Notes: generated from the sequence alone by a model not told the origin. Shown: positions 26,317 to 36,124, numbered from the stretch's first letter. The stretch is DNA of 64,000 nucleotides from AP-15 sp963733945 (GCA_963733945.1 CAVTFD010000021.1:1-64000); one strand, 5' to 3'. A program made the numbers and translations.

Positions 26317-28371
26317 ATGCAAAGCCAATGGTCGGATGCAGAGGCCGAGCGGTTGGTTGATGACTACGCCAGTCGGGCCGTCGGGCGCGATCTCGCGCTG
26401 CGCGTCTATACCTCGCGCCTGCTTGGCCGAGACCCCAAGCTCGTGTTGCACGGGGGTGGCAACACCTCGGTCAAGACCGTCGTCAGAGACCTTCTTAACG
26501 AGGAGGCCGAGGTGCTTTGCGTCAAGGGCAGCGGCTGGGACATGGCGGCAATCGAGCCGGCCGGGCTCCCGGCGGTGCGGCTCGCCCCGCTGGGCAAATT
26601 GCGCGCCCGCGAGACCTTGTCGGACGAGGAGATGGTGCGGGTGCAGCGCGCCAATCTGATCGATCCCGGCGCGCCCAACCCGTCGGTCGAGACCTTATTG
26701 CACGCCTTTCTGCCGCATAAATACGTCGATCACACCCATTCGACCGCAGTGTTGAGCCTCGCCGACCAGCCGGACGCGGCCGAACGCTGCGCCGATCTTT
26801 ACGGAAGGTGGATGGGGCTCGTGCCCTACATCATGCCGGGCTTTCTGTTGGCCAAGGCGGCGGCCGAAATCTTCGAGACCGATCCCACGGTGGAGGGGTT
26901 GGTGCTATTGAAGCATGGCATCTTCACCTTTGGCGAAAACGCGCGCGAGGCCTATGAGCGCATGATCGCCGCGGTCTCGCTGGCCGAAGAGTGCCTAGCG
27001 CGGCACCGCAAGAGTGTGTTTGCTGCCGCCAGTCTACCTGCCGCGATCGCCAGCGCAGCCGAGGTCGCACCGATCCTGCGCGGCGCCTGCGCCATCCACT
27101 CGCTAACCGATGCCGGGGTGTATAAGCGTTTCATCCTCGACTTCCGCACCGGCCCGGCGGTGCTCGACTACGTCAACGGCGCGGAGCTGAGCCGCTATGG
27201 CCAAGCCGGCGTCGCCACCCCCGACCACACGATCCGCACCAAGAACTACCCGCTGATCGTGCCGCCGCCCGAGGCCGGCTGTCTCGACCAGTTCAAGACC
27301 GCGGTGCGCGAGACGGTCGATCGTTTCGCTGCCGAGTACCATGCCTATTTCGCCCGCCACAACGCACGCCAGGCGGTGTCGAAGCGCGAGCTCGACCCGA
27401 TGCCGCGGGTCATCATGGTGCCGGGGCTCGGCATCTTCGGGCTCGGCGGCAATGCCAGGGATGCCCGAGTCGCCGCCGACCTCGCTCTGTCGACGATCGA
27501 GACCGTGGCCGACGCCGAGGCGGTCGGCCGGTTCGAATCGGTCAGCGAGGCCGATCTCTTCGACATTGAATACTGGTCGCTGGAGCAGGCGAAGCTCGGT
27601 CATACCAGCGAGAAACCGCTCGCCGGGCAGATCGCGGTCGTTACCGGCGGCGCCGGAACGATCGGCTTTGCCACGGCCGGCGCGATGAGCGGTGCCGGTG
27701 CGGAGGTCGTGGTGCTCGATATCCAAGGCGCCCCGGCCGCAGCCCAAAGGCTCGGCGGGGCGGCTCTCGGGATCGAGTGCGACGTGATGGATCCCGCGGC
27801 GGTTCGCCGGGCTTTCGACCGCGTGGTCGAGCATTTCGGCGGGGTCGACATCGTCGTCTCCAATTCGGGTGCGGCTTGGCAAGGCCGCATCGGCGAGGTC
27901 GAGGACCAGGTGCTGCGCCAGAGCTTCGAGCTCAACTTCTTTGCCCATCAAACCGTCGCCCAGAACGCGGTCCGGATCATGCTGGCTCAGGGAACCGGCG
28001 GCTGCCTGTTGTTCAATGTGTCGCGACAGGCGGTCGCCCAAGGTCCGAACGCCGGCCCTTATGGGCTGCCTAAGGCGGCAACCCTGTTCCTGATGAAGCA
28101 ATACGCGCTCGAATACGGGTCCGACGGCATCCGCGCCAACGCTGTCAACGCCGACGGCATTCGCAGCGGGATCATGACGCCCGACTACATCAAGACGCGA
28201 GCCGCCGCCTACGGGATCAGCGAGGCAGCCTACATGGGGCGCAACCTGCTCGGCCGCGAAGTGACCGCCGAAGACGTCGCCGAAGCCTTTCTGGCGCTGG
28301 CTCTGGCGCGCAGCACGACCGGATCGTTCGCCACCGTCGACGGCGGCAACCTCGCCGCCGCGCCGCGCTGA
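26317..28371 (+). CDS. Bifunctional class II aldolase / short-chain dehydrogenase fusion
   Basis: The 684-residue product starts at MQSQWSDAEAERLVDDYASR after an AGGTGAGGA site. The N-terminal domain (about 20-400) is a class II aldolase/adducin fold with GGGNTSVKTV and the zinc-binding YVDHTHSTAVLSLADQP. The C-terminal domain (about 435-684) is a Rossmann SDR with VVTGGAGTIGFATAGAMSGA and the active-site YGLPK. Relatives include rhamnulose-1-phosphate aldolase/dehydrogenase enzymes of deoxy-sugar catabolism. Beside a Rieske oxygenase here, the substrate may differ. It is 20 bases from the next gene, so likely an operon. Confidence 0.92.
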   Translation: MQSQWSDAEAERLVDDYASRAVGRDLALRVYTSRLLGRDPKLVLHGGGNTSVKTVVRDLLNEEAEVLCVKGSGWDMAAIEPAGLPAVRLAPLGKLRARETLSDEEMVRVQRANLIDPGAPNPSVETLLHAFLPHKYVDHTHSTAVLSLADQPDAAERCADLYGRWMGLVPYIMPGFLLAKAAAEIFETDPTVEGLVLLKHGIFTFGENAREAYERMIAAVSLAEECLARHRKSVFAAASLPAAIASAAEVAPILRGACAIHSLTDAGVYKRFILDFRTGPAVLDYVNGAELSRYGQAGVATPDHTIRTKNYPLIVPPPEAGCLDQFKTAVRETVDRFAAEYHAYFARHNARQAVSKRELDPMPRVIMVPGLGIFGLGGNARDARVAADLALSTIETVADAEAVGRFESVSEADLFDIEYWSLEQAKLGHTSEKPLAGQIAVVTGGAGTIGFATAGAMSGAGAEVVVLDIQGAPAAAQRLGGAALGIECDVMDPAAVRRAFDRVVEHFGGVDIVVSNSGAAWQGRIGEVEDQVLRQSFELNFFAHQTVAQNAVRIMLAQGTGGCLLFNVSRQAVAQGPNAGPYGLPKAATLFLMKQYALEYGSDGIRANAVNADGIRSGIMTPDYIKTRAAAYGISEAAYMGRNLLGREVTAEDVAEAFLALALARSTTGSFATVDGGNLAAAPR

Positions 28372-28391
28372 GCCGCAGGGAGGATCAGGGT

Positions 28392-29730
28392 ATGGGCACC
28401 ACCCCGCAATACGTCGTGATCGACCCGGCCACTGGCAAAATCGACCGTCGCATCTTCAGCGAGCAGGCGATCTATGACGACGAGATGGAGAAGATCTTCG
28501 GGCGCGCCTGGCTGATGATCGGGCATGAGAGCCTGGTGCCTGCGGTCGACGATTTCTTCCACACCTATATGGGCGAGGACCCGGTCATCCTGACCCGCGA
28601 TGGGCAGGGCCGACTCCACGCGCTCCTAAACATGTGCCGCCACCGCGGCAACCGCGTGTGCCGCGTCGACGACGGCAACGCCAAGCGCTTCATGTGCACC
28701 TATCACGGCTGGACCTACCGCAACGACGGCGCGCTCGAGCACGTCCCCGGCGAGTCCGAGGCCTATTACGACGCGCTCGACCGGCCGTCCCTCGGTCTGA
28801 TCGAGGCCCGCGTCGAGACCTACGCGGGCATCGTCTTCGCGACCTGGGCCAAGGACGCCCCAGGCCTCGATGCCTATCTGGGCGACGCGCGCTGGTATCT
28901 CGACACCGTGTTCAATCGGCGGGACGGCGGCATGCAGGCGCTTGGCCCGATGAAATGGCTCGAGCCCGTCAACTGGAAGACCATGGCGGACAATTGTTCG
29001 GACAATTACCACGTCCCGACCAGCCATCTCTCCAGCGCCCGGGTCCAGAGCCGCTATCTTGGCCGCCCGCGGCTGTCGCACGAGGACCAGTTCGAGAGCC
29101 CCAACAAGCACGCCTTTGTCAACGGGCACTCGATCACCTTCCGCGACGCGGACGACAATGCCCCCCGCTATGTGCACGGCATGTCGGAGCGACACGTTCC
29201 GGCTGTTCCAGGAATACCACGATACGACGATGCCCGAGGTCGAACGGCGGCTCGGCAAGCTGCGCGCGCGCCGGGTGCAGCTCGGCAACCACTCGATCTT
29301 CCCGAACGGGATCCTCGGGCTGCGGCTGGCCCTGCCGCGCGGTCCGCTGAAGACCGAGTTCTGGCACTTCGTGCTGGTGGACCGGGATATGCCGGAGGAG
29401 GTCAAGCGCGCAGTCCGTATCGGCAGCCAAGCGAACAACGGTGCGGCGGGCATGTTCGAGCAGGACGACGTCGACAACTGGCGTCAGGTGACCGCCGCGA
29501 GTACCAGCCGCCTCGGGCGCCGGCACCCGCAGGATCTGTCGATGGGTCTCGGGCACGCCGGGCCGCATCCGGATTATCCGGGGCTCGTCTCCGAGCGCTA
29601 CATCTCGGAGAACAACCAGCGCCTCTTCTATCGGCGCTGGGAAGAGTTCATGAACGCGCGGAGCTGGGCTGACATCCCGCTCGACCCGATCACCGCTCAC
29701 TTCGATGGCACCGCGACCATGCGCGGCTAG
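28392..29730 (+). pseudogene. Rieske aromatic-ring-hydroxylating dioxygenase alpha subunit, one frameshift
   Basis: The first 266 codons encode the Rieske domain (Cys82-x-His84 and Cys102-x2-His105) and the mononuclear iron site (Asp204, His207, His212 in DNYHVPTSH). At about 29,190 one extra base shifts the frame. The rest of the catalytic domain continues in the next frame from DTFRLFQEYHDTTMPEVERR to the stop at 29,730. Removing one base gives a 445-residue protein of normal length. This could be a true lesion or a sequence error. Uncorrected, the first frame runs to 29,672 with a nonsense tail. Partner beta subunit is downstream. Confidence 0.88.
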
Positions 29731-29773
29731 CGGGCTTTTCAGAAATGGATCACAGCCGATTGCCCAGTTTTAT

Positions 29774-29814
29774 CCTCTCCCCCGGCCGGAGGGAGAGGGC
29801 AGGGTGAGGGGGGC
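29774..29814 (+). repeat. GC-rich palindromic element, module 1
   Basis: CCTCTCCC and GGGAGAGG form an 8-base stem (29,774-29,798), followed by GCAGGGTGAGGGG. The same CCTCTCCC/GGGAGAGG and GTGAGGGG words recur in elements near 47.3, 50.2 and 53.6 kb. Confidence 0.7.
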
Positions 29815-29852
29815 CGACACGCCGAGTCGCGGCAATACCCGCTTCACCTTCC

Positions 29853-29904
29853 CCCATCGATTCGCGATGGGCCCCTCCTCTTCCCCCCGAAGGGCGGAGA
29901 GGGG
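29853..29904 (+). repeat. GC-rich palindromic element, module 2
   Basis: CCCATCG and CGATGGG form a perfect 7-base stem with a 5-base loop (29,853-29,871), followed by a second weaker hairpin with CCTC and GGAGAGG arms. The CCATCG/CGATGG module also appears in the element at the end of hisG. Confidence 0.65.
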
Positions 29905-29950
29905 ATTCGCGGGTCGGCTCCGCCAAGTCTGCTCGCCGGGCGGCGATCCG

Positions 29951-30502
29951 GTGAAAACCAAACCCGCGCCGGAAGCGGCCAAGCCCATGGCGCTGACAGC
30001 GCAGCAGGCGCTGTGGCTCGAGCTGATGCAATTCTACATCCGCGAGGCTTGGCTGCTCGACGAGCGCAAGCTCAAGGAGTGGCTCGATCTCTTCACCGAC
30101 GATGTCCTCTACTTCATGCCCCGCCGCAAGAACGTCCCGCGCCGGGAGGCGCACCGCGAGCTCACGCCGCTCGGCGATCTGGCGATCCTCGAGGAGGACA
30201 AGCGCTATCTCGAGATGCGGGTGGCCCGGCTCGACACCGGGATGGCCTGGGCCGAGGATCCCCCGTCGCGCACCCGTCACCTGATCGGCAATCTCGAGGC
30301 GGTACCGCTGGAGAACGGCGAGGTCGAGGCCAGGACCGCGTTTCTGGTGTACCGCTCGCACCTGGAGACGGACCATCAGCTCCTCTCCGGCTGCCGCGAG
30401 GATGTGCTGCGCAAGGTGAACGGCGCGTGGAAGGTGGCGCGGCGCACGATCGTCCTCGACGCCAACGTCCTCCTCGACAAGAACCTCAGCGTCTTTCTGT
30501 AG
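29951..30502 (+). CDS. Ring-hydroxylating dioxygenase beta (small) subunit
   Basis: The 183-residue NTF2-like fold protein matches dioxygenase small subunits, from FYIREAWLLDERKLKEWLDL and FTDDVLYFMPRRKNVPRR to RKVNGAWKVARRTIVLDANVLLDKNLSVFL. It would form the structural beta subunit of an alpha3beta3 oxygenase with the upstream gene. I chose the GTG at 29,951; the ATG at 29,987 (171 residues) is equally plausible. The 220-base gap from the alpha gene is filled by palindromic elements. Confidence 0.88.
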   Translation: MKTKPAPEAAKPMALTAQQALWLELMQFYIREAWLLDERKLKEWLDLFTDDVLYFMPRRKNVPRREAHRELTPLGDLAILEEDKRYLEMRVARLDTGMAWAEDPPSRTRHLIGNLEAVPLENGEVEARTAFLVYRSHLETDHQLLSGCREDVLRKVNGAWKVARRTIVLDANVLLDKNLSVFL

Positions 30503-30682
30503 GGTCAACCCCTCTTTCTGTCTTCATCGTCGCACCCAATCCCGCGACTGAAGTAGCGGGCTAGTCATCCGCGATCGGGCGTCGGTCCGGTACAGGACAG
30601 CGGCCGTCTCGGCGGGATGCGGTCGGCATGCCGACGCCTTCTCAGGCTGATTGCGCTCAGCTGATCTTGATATCTAACCAGC

Positions 30683-30706
30683 CAGTCATTAGTATTCTAA
30701 TAACTG
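30683..30706. promoter_or_regulatory. TetR-family operator-like palindrome
   Basis: CAGTCATTAG and CTAATAACTG are inverted copies (9 of 10 matches) around a 4-base centre, giving a 24-base site that ends 15 bases before the GTG of the TetR gene. Position and symmetry fit an autoregulatory operator. Confidence 0.6.
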
Positions 30707-30721
30707 ACCGGGAGGTAACTT

Positions 30722-31498
30722 GTGAGCAGTGATCCTACCGAGCGGGCGTCGCGCTGGCGGCGCCGGAAGGAGGCGCGGCCGAAGGAGATTCTCGCCGCCG
30801 CGCTCGCGTTGTTTGCCGAGCGCGGCTTTGCTGCGGCCCGGCTCGACGATGTGGCGCTCCGCGCCGGGGTCACCAAGGGCACGCTATATCTCTATTTTCC
30901 GAACAAGGAGGAGCTGTTCGAGGCGGTGGTCCGGCAGGCGCTGGTGCCCAACCTCGAACGGGGTGAGGCATTGCTGGACGAGGCCGACGAGCCGGCGGCG
31001 CTGCTGTTGGAACGCTTGATGCGCAGCTGGGCCGAACTGGCACTATCGCCGGCCGGAGCGATCCCGAAGATCATCATTTCCGAAGCAGGCAATTTCCCTG
31101 AGCTAGCGCGCTTCTACCGCGAGGAGGTCGTCGATCGTGGCATCGGGTTGATGCGCCGCGTGCTGCGCCTCGGCATCGAGCGCGGCGAGTTTCGCGCCCT
31201 CGACGATCTCGACAACGCGGTTCGCTGCATCTGCGCGCCGCTGCTGCTCGCGATCCTATGGCGCCATTCGCTCGGCCGCCATGAGGAGGTGGACCGCTTC
31301 AACCCGGAGGCGATCTGCGAGATGCAACTCAAACTGCTGCTGGACGGGCTGGCGCTCCGGCCGGCGGCGCCCGTTGTCCAAAGAACCGAGCGGACCGCAA
31401 CACCGGGTGCCGGCGCCGGTCGCGACCCCCCGCCCGCCCGTCCTGCGCAAGGCACCAGGGTTAGGGAGGGGACAATCAGAAAGCAGGCCGCGCAATGA
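30722..31498 (+). CDS. TetR/AcrR family repressor
   Basis: The 258-residue regulator starts at GTG after GGGAGG. The N-terminal helix-turn-helix reads FAERGFAAARLDDVALRAGV then TKGTLYLYFPNKEELFEAVV (about residues 37-76), followed by an all-helical ligand domain. The last 40 residues are Pro/Arg-rich. Its stop overlaps the start of the EmrA-like gene (ATGA, 31,495-31,498), so it is cotranscribed with the pump it probably represses through the palindrome just upstream. Confidence 0.93.
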   Translation: MSSDPTERASRWRRRKEARPKEILAAALALFAERGFAAARLDDVALRAGVTKGTLYLYFPNKEELFEAVVRQALVPNLERGEALLDEADEPAALLLERLMRSWAELALSPAGAIPKIIISEAGNFPELARFYREEVVDRGIGLMRRVLRLGIERGEFRALDDLDNAVRCICAPLLLAILWRHSLGRHEEVDRFNPEAICEMQLKLLLDGLALRPAAPVVQRTERTATPGAGAGRDPPPARPAQGTRVREGTIRKQAAQ

Positions 31499-32652
31499 GC
31501 CTAACCGGGGCGAAGCCGGAAACTCAAGCCGAGCGGCAAGAACCGGCGGAGCGCCTCATCGAAGCGCGCCGGCCGGACGACCGCCTGGCGCCGACCCCGT
31601 CCGCGCGGGCCTCGGCACGGCCGCGCGGACGACGGCGCTGGTGGCTGATCGCGCTGATCGCGATCCTCGTGATCGGTGCCATCGGCGGTGGCGCGGACTG
31701 GTGGCTCTATGCGCGCAACTGGGTCAGCACCGACGACGCCTTCATCGACACCCACACCGTGCAGGTCAGCGCGCAGGTCGCCGGCCGGGTCAAGACGGTA
31801 CTGGCCAATGACAATCAGGAAGTCCATGCCGGCCAGCCGCTCGTCGAGCTTGATCCGGCCGACTTCCAAGCAGCCCTTTCCCAGGCGCTGGCCAACCACG
31901 AGAGCGCGCAAGGGCAATTGGCACAGGCCAAGGCGCAGCTGCCGGTCGCGCAAGCCAATCTCGATCAGGCGCGGGCCCAAGTCGCGGTCGCCCAGGCGGC
32001 CGCCACGAATGCCGACATCAACCTCAAACGCGATCAGATGCTGGAGCAAATGGGCGGGCTGGCCGTCTCCCACCAACAGCTCGACAATGACACCGCGACG
32101 GAGCGGAGCGACGCCGCCAATCTTGCCGCCGCGCAGAAAAAGGTCGCTGCGAGCGAGGCTCAACTGGCACTTAATAAAACGCAGATCGAGACGGCCGAAG
32201 CGGGCGTGCGCGCCGCAGCGGCCCAGGTCGAGCAGGCGCGCCTCAACCTGTCCTATACCGTGATCCGCGCACCTGAGACGGGCCACATCACCAACAAGAG
32301 CGTGGCGCTCGGCAACTATGTTCAGGTCGGCCAGGCACTGATGGCGCTGGTCCCCGACCAAGTGTGGGTCACCGCCAATTACAAGGAAACCGAGATCGGC
32401 GAGATGCGGACCGGCGATCCGGTCGACATCTATGTCGACGCCTATCCGGGTCATGTCTTCCACGGCCAGGTGCAGAGCTTCCAGGCCGGCAGCGGTGCTG
32501 CGTTCTCATTGTTGCCGCCGGAAAACGCGACCGGCAATTACGTCAAGGTCGTCCAGCGGGTGCCGGTCAAGATCGTGTTCGACGGCGACCCCACCGCGCA
32601 TTGGCTGCTCGGGCCGGGCATGTCGGTCGAGCCCTATGTGAGAATCAGATGA
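31495..32652 (+). CDS. emrA: EmrA/HlyD-type membrane fusion protein
   Basis: This 385-residue periplasmic adaptor has a single membrane anchor (about 46-65; WWLIALIAILVIGAIGGGAD) and a biotinyl-lipoyl-like half (VQVSAQVAGRVKTVLANDNQ). Paired Ala/Gln-rich coiled coils (about 120-245) lead to a beta-barrel region (YTVIRAPETGHITNKSVALG). It links the DHA2 pump encoded next to an outer-membrane channel not present in the window. The start and stop both use ATGA overlaps with neighbours. Confidence 0.94.
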   Translation: MSLTGAKPETQAERQEPAERLIEARRPDDRLAPTPSARASARPRGRRRWWLIALIAILVIGAIGGGADWWLYARNWVSTDDAFIDTHTVQVSAQVAGRVKTVLANDNQEVHAGQPLVELDPADFQAALSQALANHESAQGQLAQAKAQLPVAQANLDQARAQVAVAQAAATNADINLKRDQMLEQMGGLAVSHQQLDNDTATERSDAANLAAAQKKVAASEAQLALNKTQIETAEAGVRAAAAQVEQARLNLSYTVIRAPETGHITNKSVALGNYVQVGQALMALVPDQVWVTANYKETEIGEMRTGDPVDIYVDAYPGHVFHGQVQSFQAGSGAAFSLLPPENATGNYVKVVQRVPVKIVFDGDPTAHWLLGPGMSVEPYVRIR

Positions 32653-34256
32653 ACGCGATTGCCGAGGCAACAGGCGGCGGCTCCCGCCCGACAATGGCGG
32701 GCAGCGTTTCACCGTGGCTCATTGCGCCGACGGTCGGGCTGGCGGCATTCATGGAAGTGCTCGACATCTCGATCGTCAACGTGTCACTGCAGCATGTCGC
32801 CGGCAGCATGGCGGCGACACCGGACGAAGCTACCTGGATCTTGACCGCCTATCTCGTCACCAACGCGGTCGTCCTGCCGATCAGCGGATGGCTGTCGGAG
32901 ACGTTCGGCCGCAAGCGCTATTTTCTCGGCTCGATCATCGGCTTCAGCATCACCTCGCTGTTCTGCGGTCTGGCGCCGACCCTATCGCTGCTGATCATTG
33001 CGCGCGGCTTGCAGGGCATCGCCGGCGGCGGCTTGCAGCCGACTGCGCAGGCCTACCTCGCCGAGCGTTTCCGCCCGAACGGCGTGGCCATGGCGTTCGC
33101 GATGTACGGCCTCGCCGTCGTGTTTGCGCCGGCGATCGGCCCGACCGTCGGCGGCTGGATCACCGACAATTGGAACTGGCGCTGGGTGTTTCTGATCAAC
33201 GTACCGGTCGGCATCGTGGTCAGCGCGCTGGCGATGCTCATCCTCGCCGATCCGCCGGGGGAGATTGCCGCCAGACGGCCGCGGTCGGCGCAGGGCCTGC
33301 GACTCGACTATATCGGCCTCGCCCTGCTGGTGATCGGCATGTTCGCGTTGCAGTTCGTGCTCGACAAGGGCCAGGAGGACGACTGGTTCGGTTCCGCGCT
33401 GATCACCGATCTGGTCGTAACCGCGGCCGTTGCGCTTATCGCCTTTGTCGTCTGGGAATTGCGCCGCGCCGACCCGATCGTCGACCTGCACCTGTTCCGC
33501 GACCGCGCCTTCGCCTCAGGCAACCTGCTGATGTTCATGCTCGGTTTCGCGCTGATGGGGACGACGGTAGTGCTGCCGCTGTTCGTCCAGACGCTGCTCG
33601 GCTACACCGCCGAGCAGGCCGGCATGGTGCTGTCGCCGGGCGGTTTCGCGACGATGTTGATGATGCCGGTGGCCGGGGCATTGTCCGGGCGGATCGACGC
33701 GAGGCTGCTCATCACGGTCGGGCTGATCGGCACCGCGATCGCGATGTTCCATTTGTCCGGCTTCGACCTGAACGTCGATTTCTCGACGCTCGCCTGGGCG
33801 CGGGTCTATCAGTCCCTGGGGTTGGCGCTGCTGTTCATCCCGATCAACACCGCCGCCTATCAGGGCATCACGGCCGAGAAGAATGCCAACGCCTCGGCAA
33901 TCATCAACATGATGCGCAACCTTGGCGGCAGCGTCGGCATCGCGATCCTGAGTACCTATATTGCGCGACGCCAGCAGGCGAACCAGGTCACGCTGATCCG
34001 ACATGTGACCCCCTACAGCTTTCAGACCAACCAGATGCTGAAGCAACTGCAGCAGGCCTTCGTCGCGGCGCACGGCAGCGCGGGCGGCGCATTGCATCAG
34101 GCGCAGGCGGAGCTCTACGCGATCGTGCAGCAGCAGGCGGCGGTGCTGTCTTATCTCGACGCGTTCTGGCTGGTCGGCGCCGTGCTAGTCGCCATGATCC
34201 CGCTGGTGCTGCTGCTCCGAAAGCCGGTACCCGCCGCCGCCCCGCCGTTGCATTGA
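32649..34256 (+). CDS. emrB: MFS multidrug transporter, DHA2 family EmrB-like
   Basis: The 535-residue, about 14-helix proton antiporter begins MNAIAEATGGGSRPTMAGSV. The first helix carries AAFMEVLDISIVNVSLQHVA and the antiporter motif reads APAIGPTVGGWITDNWNWRW, both typical of EmrB. With the preceding gene it forms an EmrAB pump. Upstream extension of the open frame lies inside emrA and is not used. Substrate is unknown; the neighbouring aromatic-oxygenase genes suggest an aromatic compound. Confidence 0.95.
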   Translation: MNAIAEATGGGSRPTMAGSVSPWLIAPTVGLAAFMEVLDISIVNVSLQHVAGSMAATPDEATWILTAYLVTNAVVLPISGWLSETFGRKRYFLGSIIGFSITSLFCGLAPTLSLLIIARGLQGIAGGGLQPTAQAYLAERFRPNGVAMAFAMYGLAVVFAPAIGPTVGGWITDNWNWRWVFLINVPVGIVVSALAMLILADPPGEIAARRPRSAQGLRLDYIGLALLVIGMFALQFVLDKGQEDDWFGSALITDLVVTAAVALIAFVVWELRRADPIVDLHLFRDRAFASGNLLMFMLGFALMGTTVVLPLFVQTLLGYTAEQAGMVLSPGGFATMLMMPVAGALSGRIDARLLITVGLIGTAIAMFHLSGFDLNVDFSTLAWARVYQSLGLALLFIPINTAAYQGITAEKNANASAIINMMRNLGGSVGIAILSTYIARRQQANQVTLIRHVTPYSFQTNQMLKQLQQAFVAAHGSAGGALHQAQAELYAIVQQQAAVLSYLDAFWLVGAVLVAMIPLVLLLRKPVPAAAPPLH

Positions 34257-34468
34257 CGGCGAACGCCTTTCGCGAGATGTCGGCGCTGCCACCCCGGCAC
34301 CAGACTGAGCCTCCAAAAAGGTTGCGCTTCCGCTGCGATCCAGGGTGCAGCGAACGGCCGGAGTTGGCACGCGAGGGTGTCGTCGGAGGAGCGGCGGAGG
34401 TCGGTCTTAACCCCGGACTCTCGAATTGCAATCGTCGGACTGATGGGTTTTGACCCTTGCCGGCGCTC

Positions 34469-35323
34469 TCAATACCCGCGCAGGAACGCGAGGACGTGCG
34501 CGGTCCATTCGGCCGGCTTTTCGAAGGGCGGCCAGTGCCCGCAATTGTTGAGCAGGACCAGGCGCGAGTCGGCGATGTGGTTCAGGATCGCGATCGAGAC
34601 CTCGAAGGCCACCATCCGGTCGTAGCGCCCGTGGATCAGCAGGACCGGCGCCTGGATGCCGGCGAGGTCGGGGGTGTAATCGTGCGGCACGCTGACCGAT
34701 TGCCGCCGCGCCTCGATAAACTCGGGCGACCAGGTGTGCGCGCGGTGGATGTAGTCGACCAGCTCGTCGGTCACCAGACTCTCGTCGTCGATGTGCACAC
34801 GCAGGTAGCGGCGGATGTTCTCACGGCTCGGATCGGCGATGGCCTGCTGCGTGGCGCGGCTGCCCTCGGACGGGCGATTGGCCATCAGGTAGCGGTCGCC
34901 GCCGGTGCCGATATGCGAGCCGCCCATCACGAATTTCTGCACACGCTCGGGGTAGGTGATGGCCGCAACCATCGCCGACTGGCCGCCCTGCGAATTCCCA
35001 ACCCAGCGTGCCCGCGCGATGCCGAGAGCGTCGAGGAGCGCCACCGCGGTGCGCGCCTGCACCGCGTGCAACCCCTCGCGATAGACGATCGGACCCGTCT
35101 TCGAAAAATTCGGCAAATCCATCAGGATGCAGCGGAAATGCTGCGACAGCGCGCCGACCACCTTGTGAAACGTGATCCAGGCGGTGGTGCCGGGGCCGTA
35201 GGAGTGGAGGAACAGCACCGGCTCGCCCTCGCCGACATCGTGGTAGTGCACATTCATGCCGCCGGCCGTGATGGTCTTAGCGGTGCCCGCCTCGGTCAGG
35301 CCATTCGACGCGATGAACGGCAT
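34469..35323 (-). CDS. Alpha/beta hydrolase, meta-cleavage-product hydrolase-like
   Basis: A 284-residue hydrolase with nucleophile Ser111 in GNSQGG, acid Asp in LIHGRYDRMV and His in NNCGHWPPFEKP. The N-terminal oxyanion region is LFLHSYGPGTTAW. The overall pattern resembles BphD/HsaD-type enzymes that cleave C-C bonds of ring-fission products, which fits the oxygenase nearby; other ester substrates are possible. It has a strong GGAGGAAG ribosome site and forms a minus-strand pair with the DUF169 gene. Confidence 0.9.
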   Translation of the reverse strand: MPFIASNGLTEAGTAKTITAGGMNVHYHDVGEGEPVLFLHSYGPGTTAWITFHKVVGALSQHFRCILMDLPNFSKTGPIVYREGLHAVQARTAVALLDALGIARARWVGNSQGGQSAMVAAITYPERVQKFVMGGSHIGTGGDRYLMANRPSEGSRATQQAIADPSRENIRRYLRVHIDDESLVTDELVDYIHRAHTWSPEFIEARRQSVSVPHDYTPDLAGIQAPVLLIHGRYDRMVAFEVSIAILNHIADSRLVLLNNCGHWPPFEKPAEWTAHVLAFLRGY

Positions 35324-35356
35324 CTCTTCCTCCCTGTGGCCGTCTACCGTGGGATG

Positions 35357-36124
35357 CTATCGGCCTGGATAACTCACCGCGAGGCCGGCGCGGGCGTCCT
35401 GCTGAATGCCGTATTGCGGGAAGGGATAGCGCAGGCCGTTCTTGGCGAGCGCCTCCATGCCGGCAATCGCCTTGGCGAGGTAGTCAGGCGGCAGAGCCAT
35501 CAGCATTTCGTCGTCGAGCACCCCGCCATAGCGGCGCTCGGCAAAGCACGGGATCGACAGGCTCGGCTCGCGGGTCTTCAACGCCCGGCCCCAGGAATCG
35601 GCGCAGGCCGACTCGCCGACCACACTCCAGTCGAAGCGCTTGTAGCCGGCCCATTGCAGCCCGTTGATGAAATAGATCATCGCCCCTGGGGTCGCGTAAA
35701 ACAGCGCGATGTCGGGCGGGTCGAGCCGGCCCGACGCGAGCGGCGCCACCGCCACTGCCTCGAAGCGGCCGTCGGGCACGCATTCCATTGCCGCCTGATG
35801 GGCGCTGGCGTCGTCGGGCGAGCTGTACCACACGCCCACCATGTGCTGACCCGAATACCAGGTGTCATCCTTGGCGAGGCCGAGCCCGACCACCGCCCGG
35901 CACTGCGCTCCGACCAAATCTTCACTGGTCAGGCCCACGGTCCAGCCGAGGCGCGCGGCCTGGGCCACGATCTGGTCGAGCGTGTGCACGGCTTTCGGCC
36001 GGCGGATCTTCGGGATCGCCTCCATCTCCTCGCGGCGCTCGAACAATTTCATGCCGAACGGGATCGAACGCAGCTTCAACAGGCGCTCCAAATCGGCGAC
36101 GAGCTTGGTCCAGTCGGTTGTCAT
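35357..36124 (-). CDS. DUF169 family protein
   Basis: The 255-residue protein begins MTTDWTKLVADLERLLKLRS. It has family features such as PFGMKLFERREEM, a conserved Cys in DLVGAQCRAVVGLGL, and GVWYSSPDDASAHQAAMECV. The biochemical role of DUF169 proteins is not established. An in-frame ATG at 36,178 would add 18 residues. It lies between the hydrolase and, divergently, the cupin gene, sharing a 232-base regulatory gap. Confidence 0.85.
   Translation of the reverse strand: MTTDWTKLVADLERLLKLRSIPFGMKLFERREEMEAIPKIRRPKAVHTLDQIVAQAARLGWTVGLTSEDLVGAQCRAVVGLGLAKDDTWYSGQHMVGVWYSSPDDASAHQAAMECVPDGRFEAVAVAPLASGRLDPPDIALFYATPGAMIYFINGLQWAGYKRFDWSVVGESACADSWGRALKTREPSLSIPCFAERRYGGVLDDEMLMALPPDYLAKAIAGMEALAKNGLRYPFPQYGIQQDARAGLAVSYPGR

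Noticed and set aside
27103..28101. 332-codon minus-strand frame opposite the aldolase-SDR gene
   Set aside because: Shadow of the SDR domain; no motifs.
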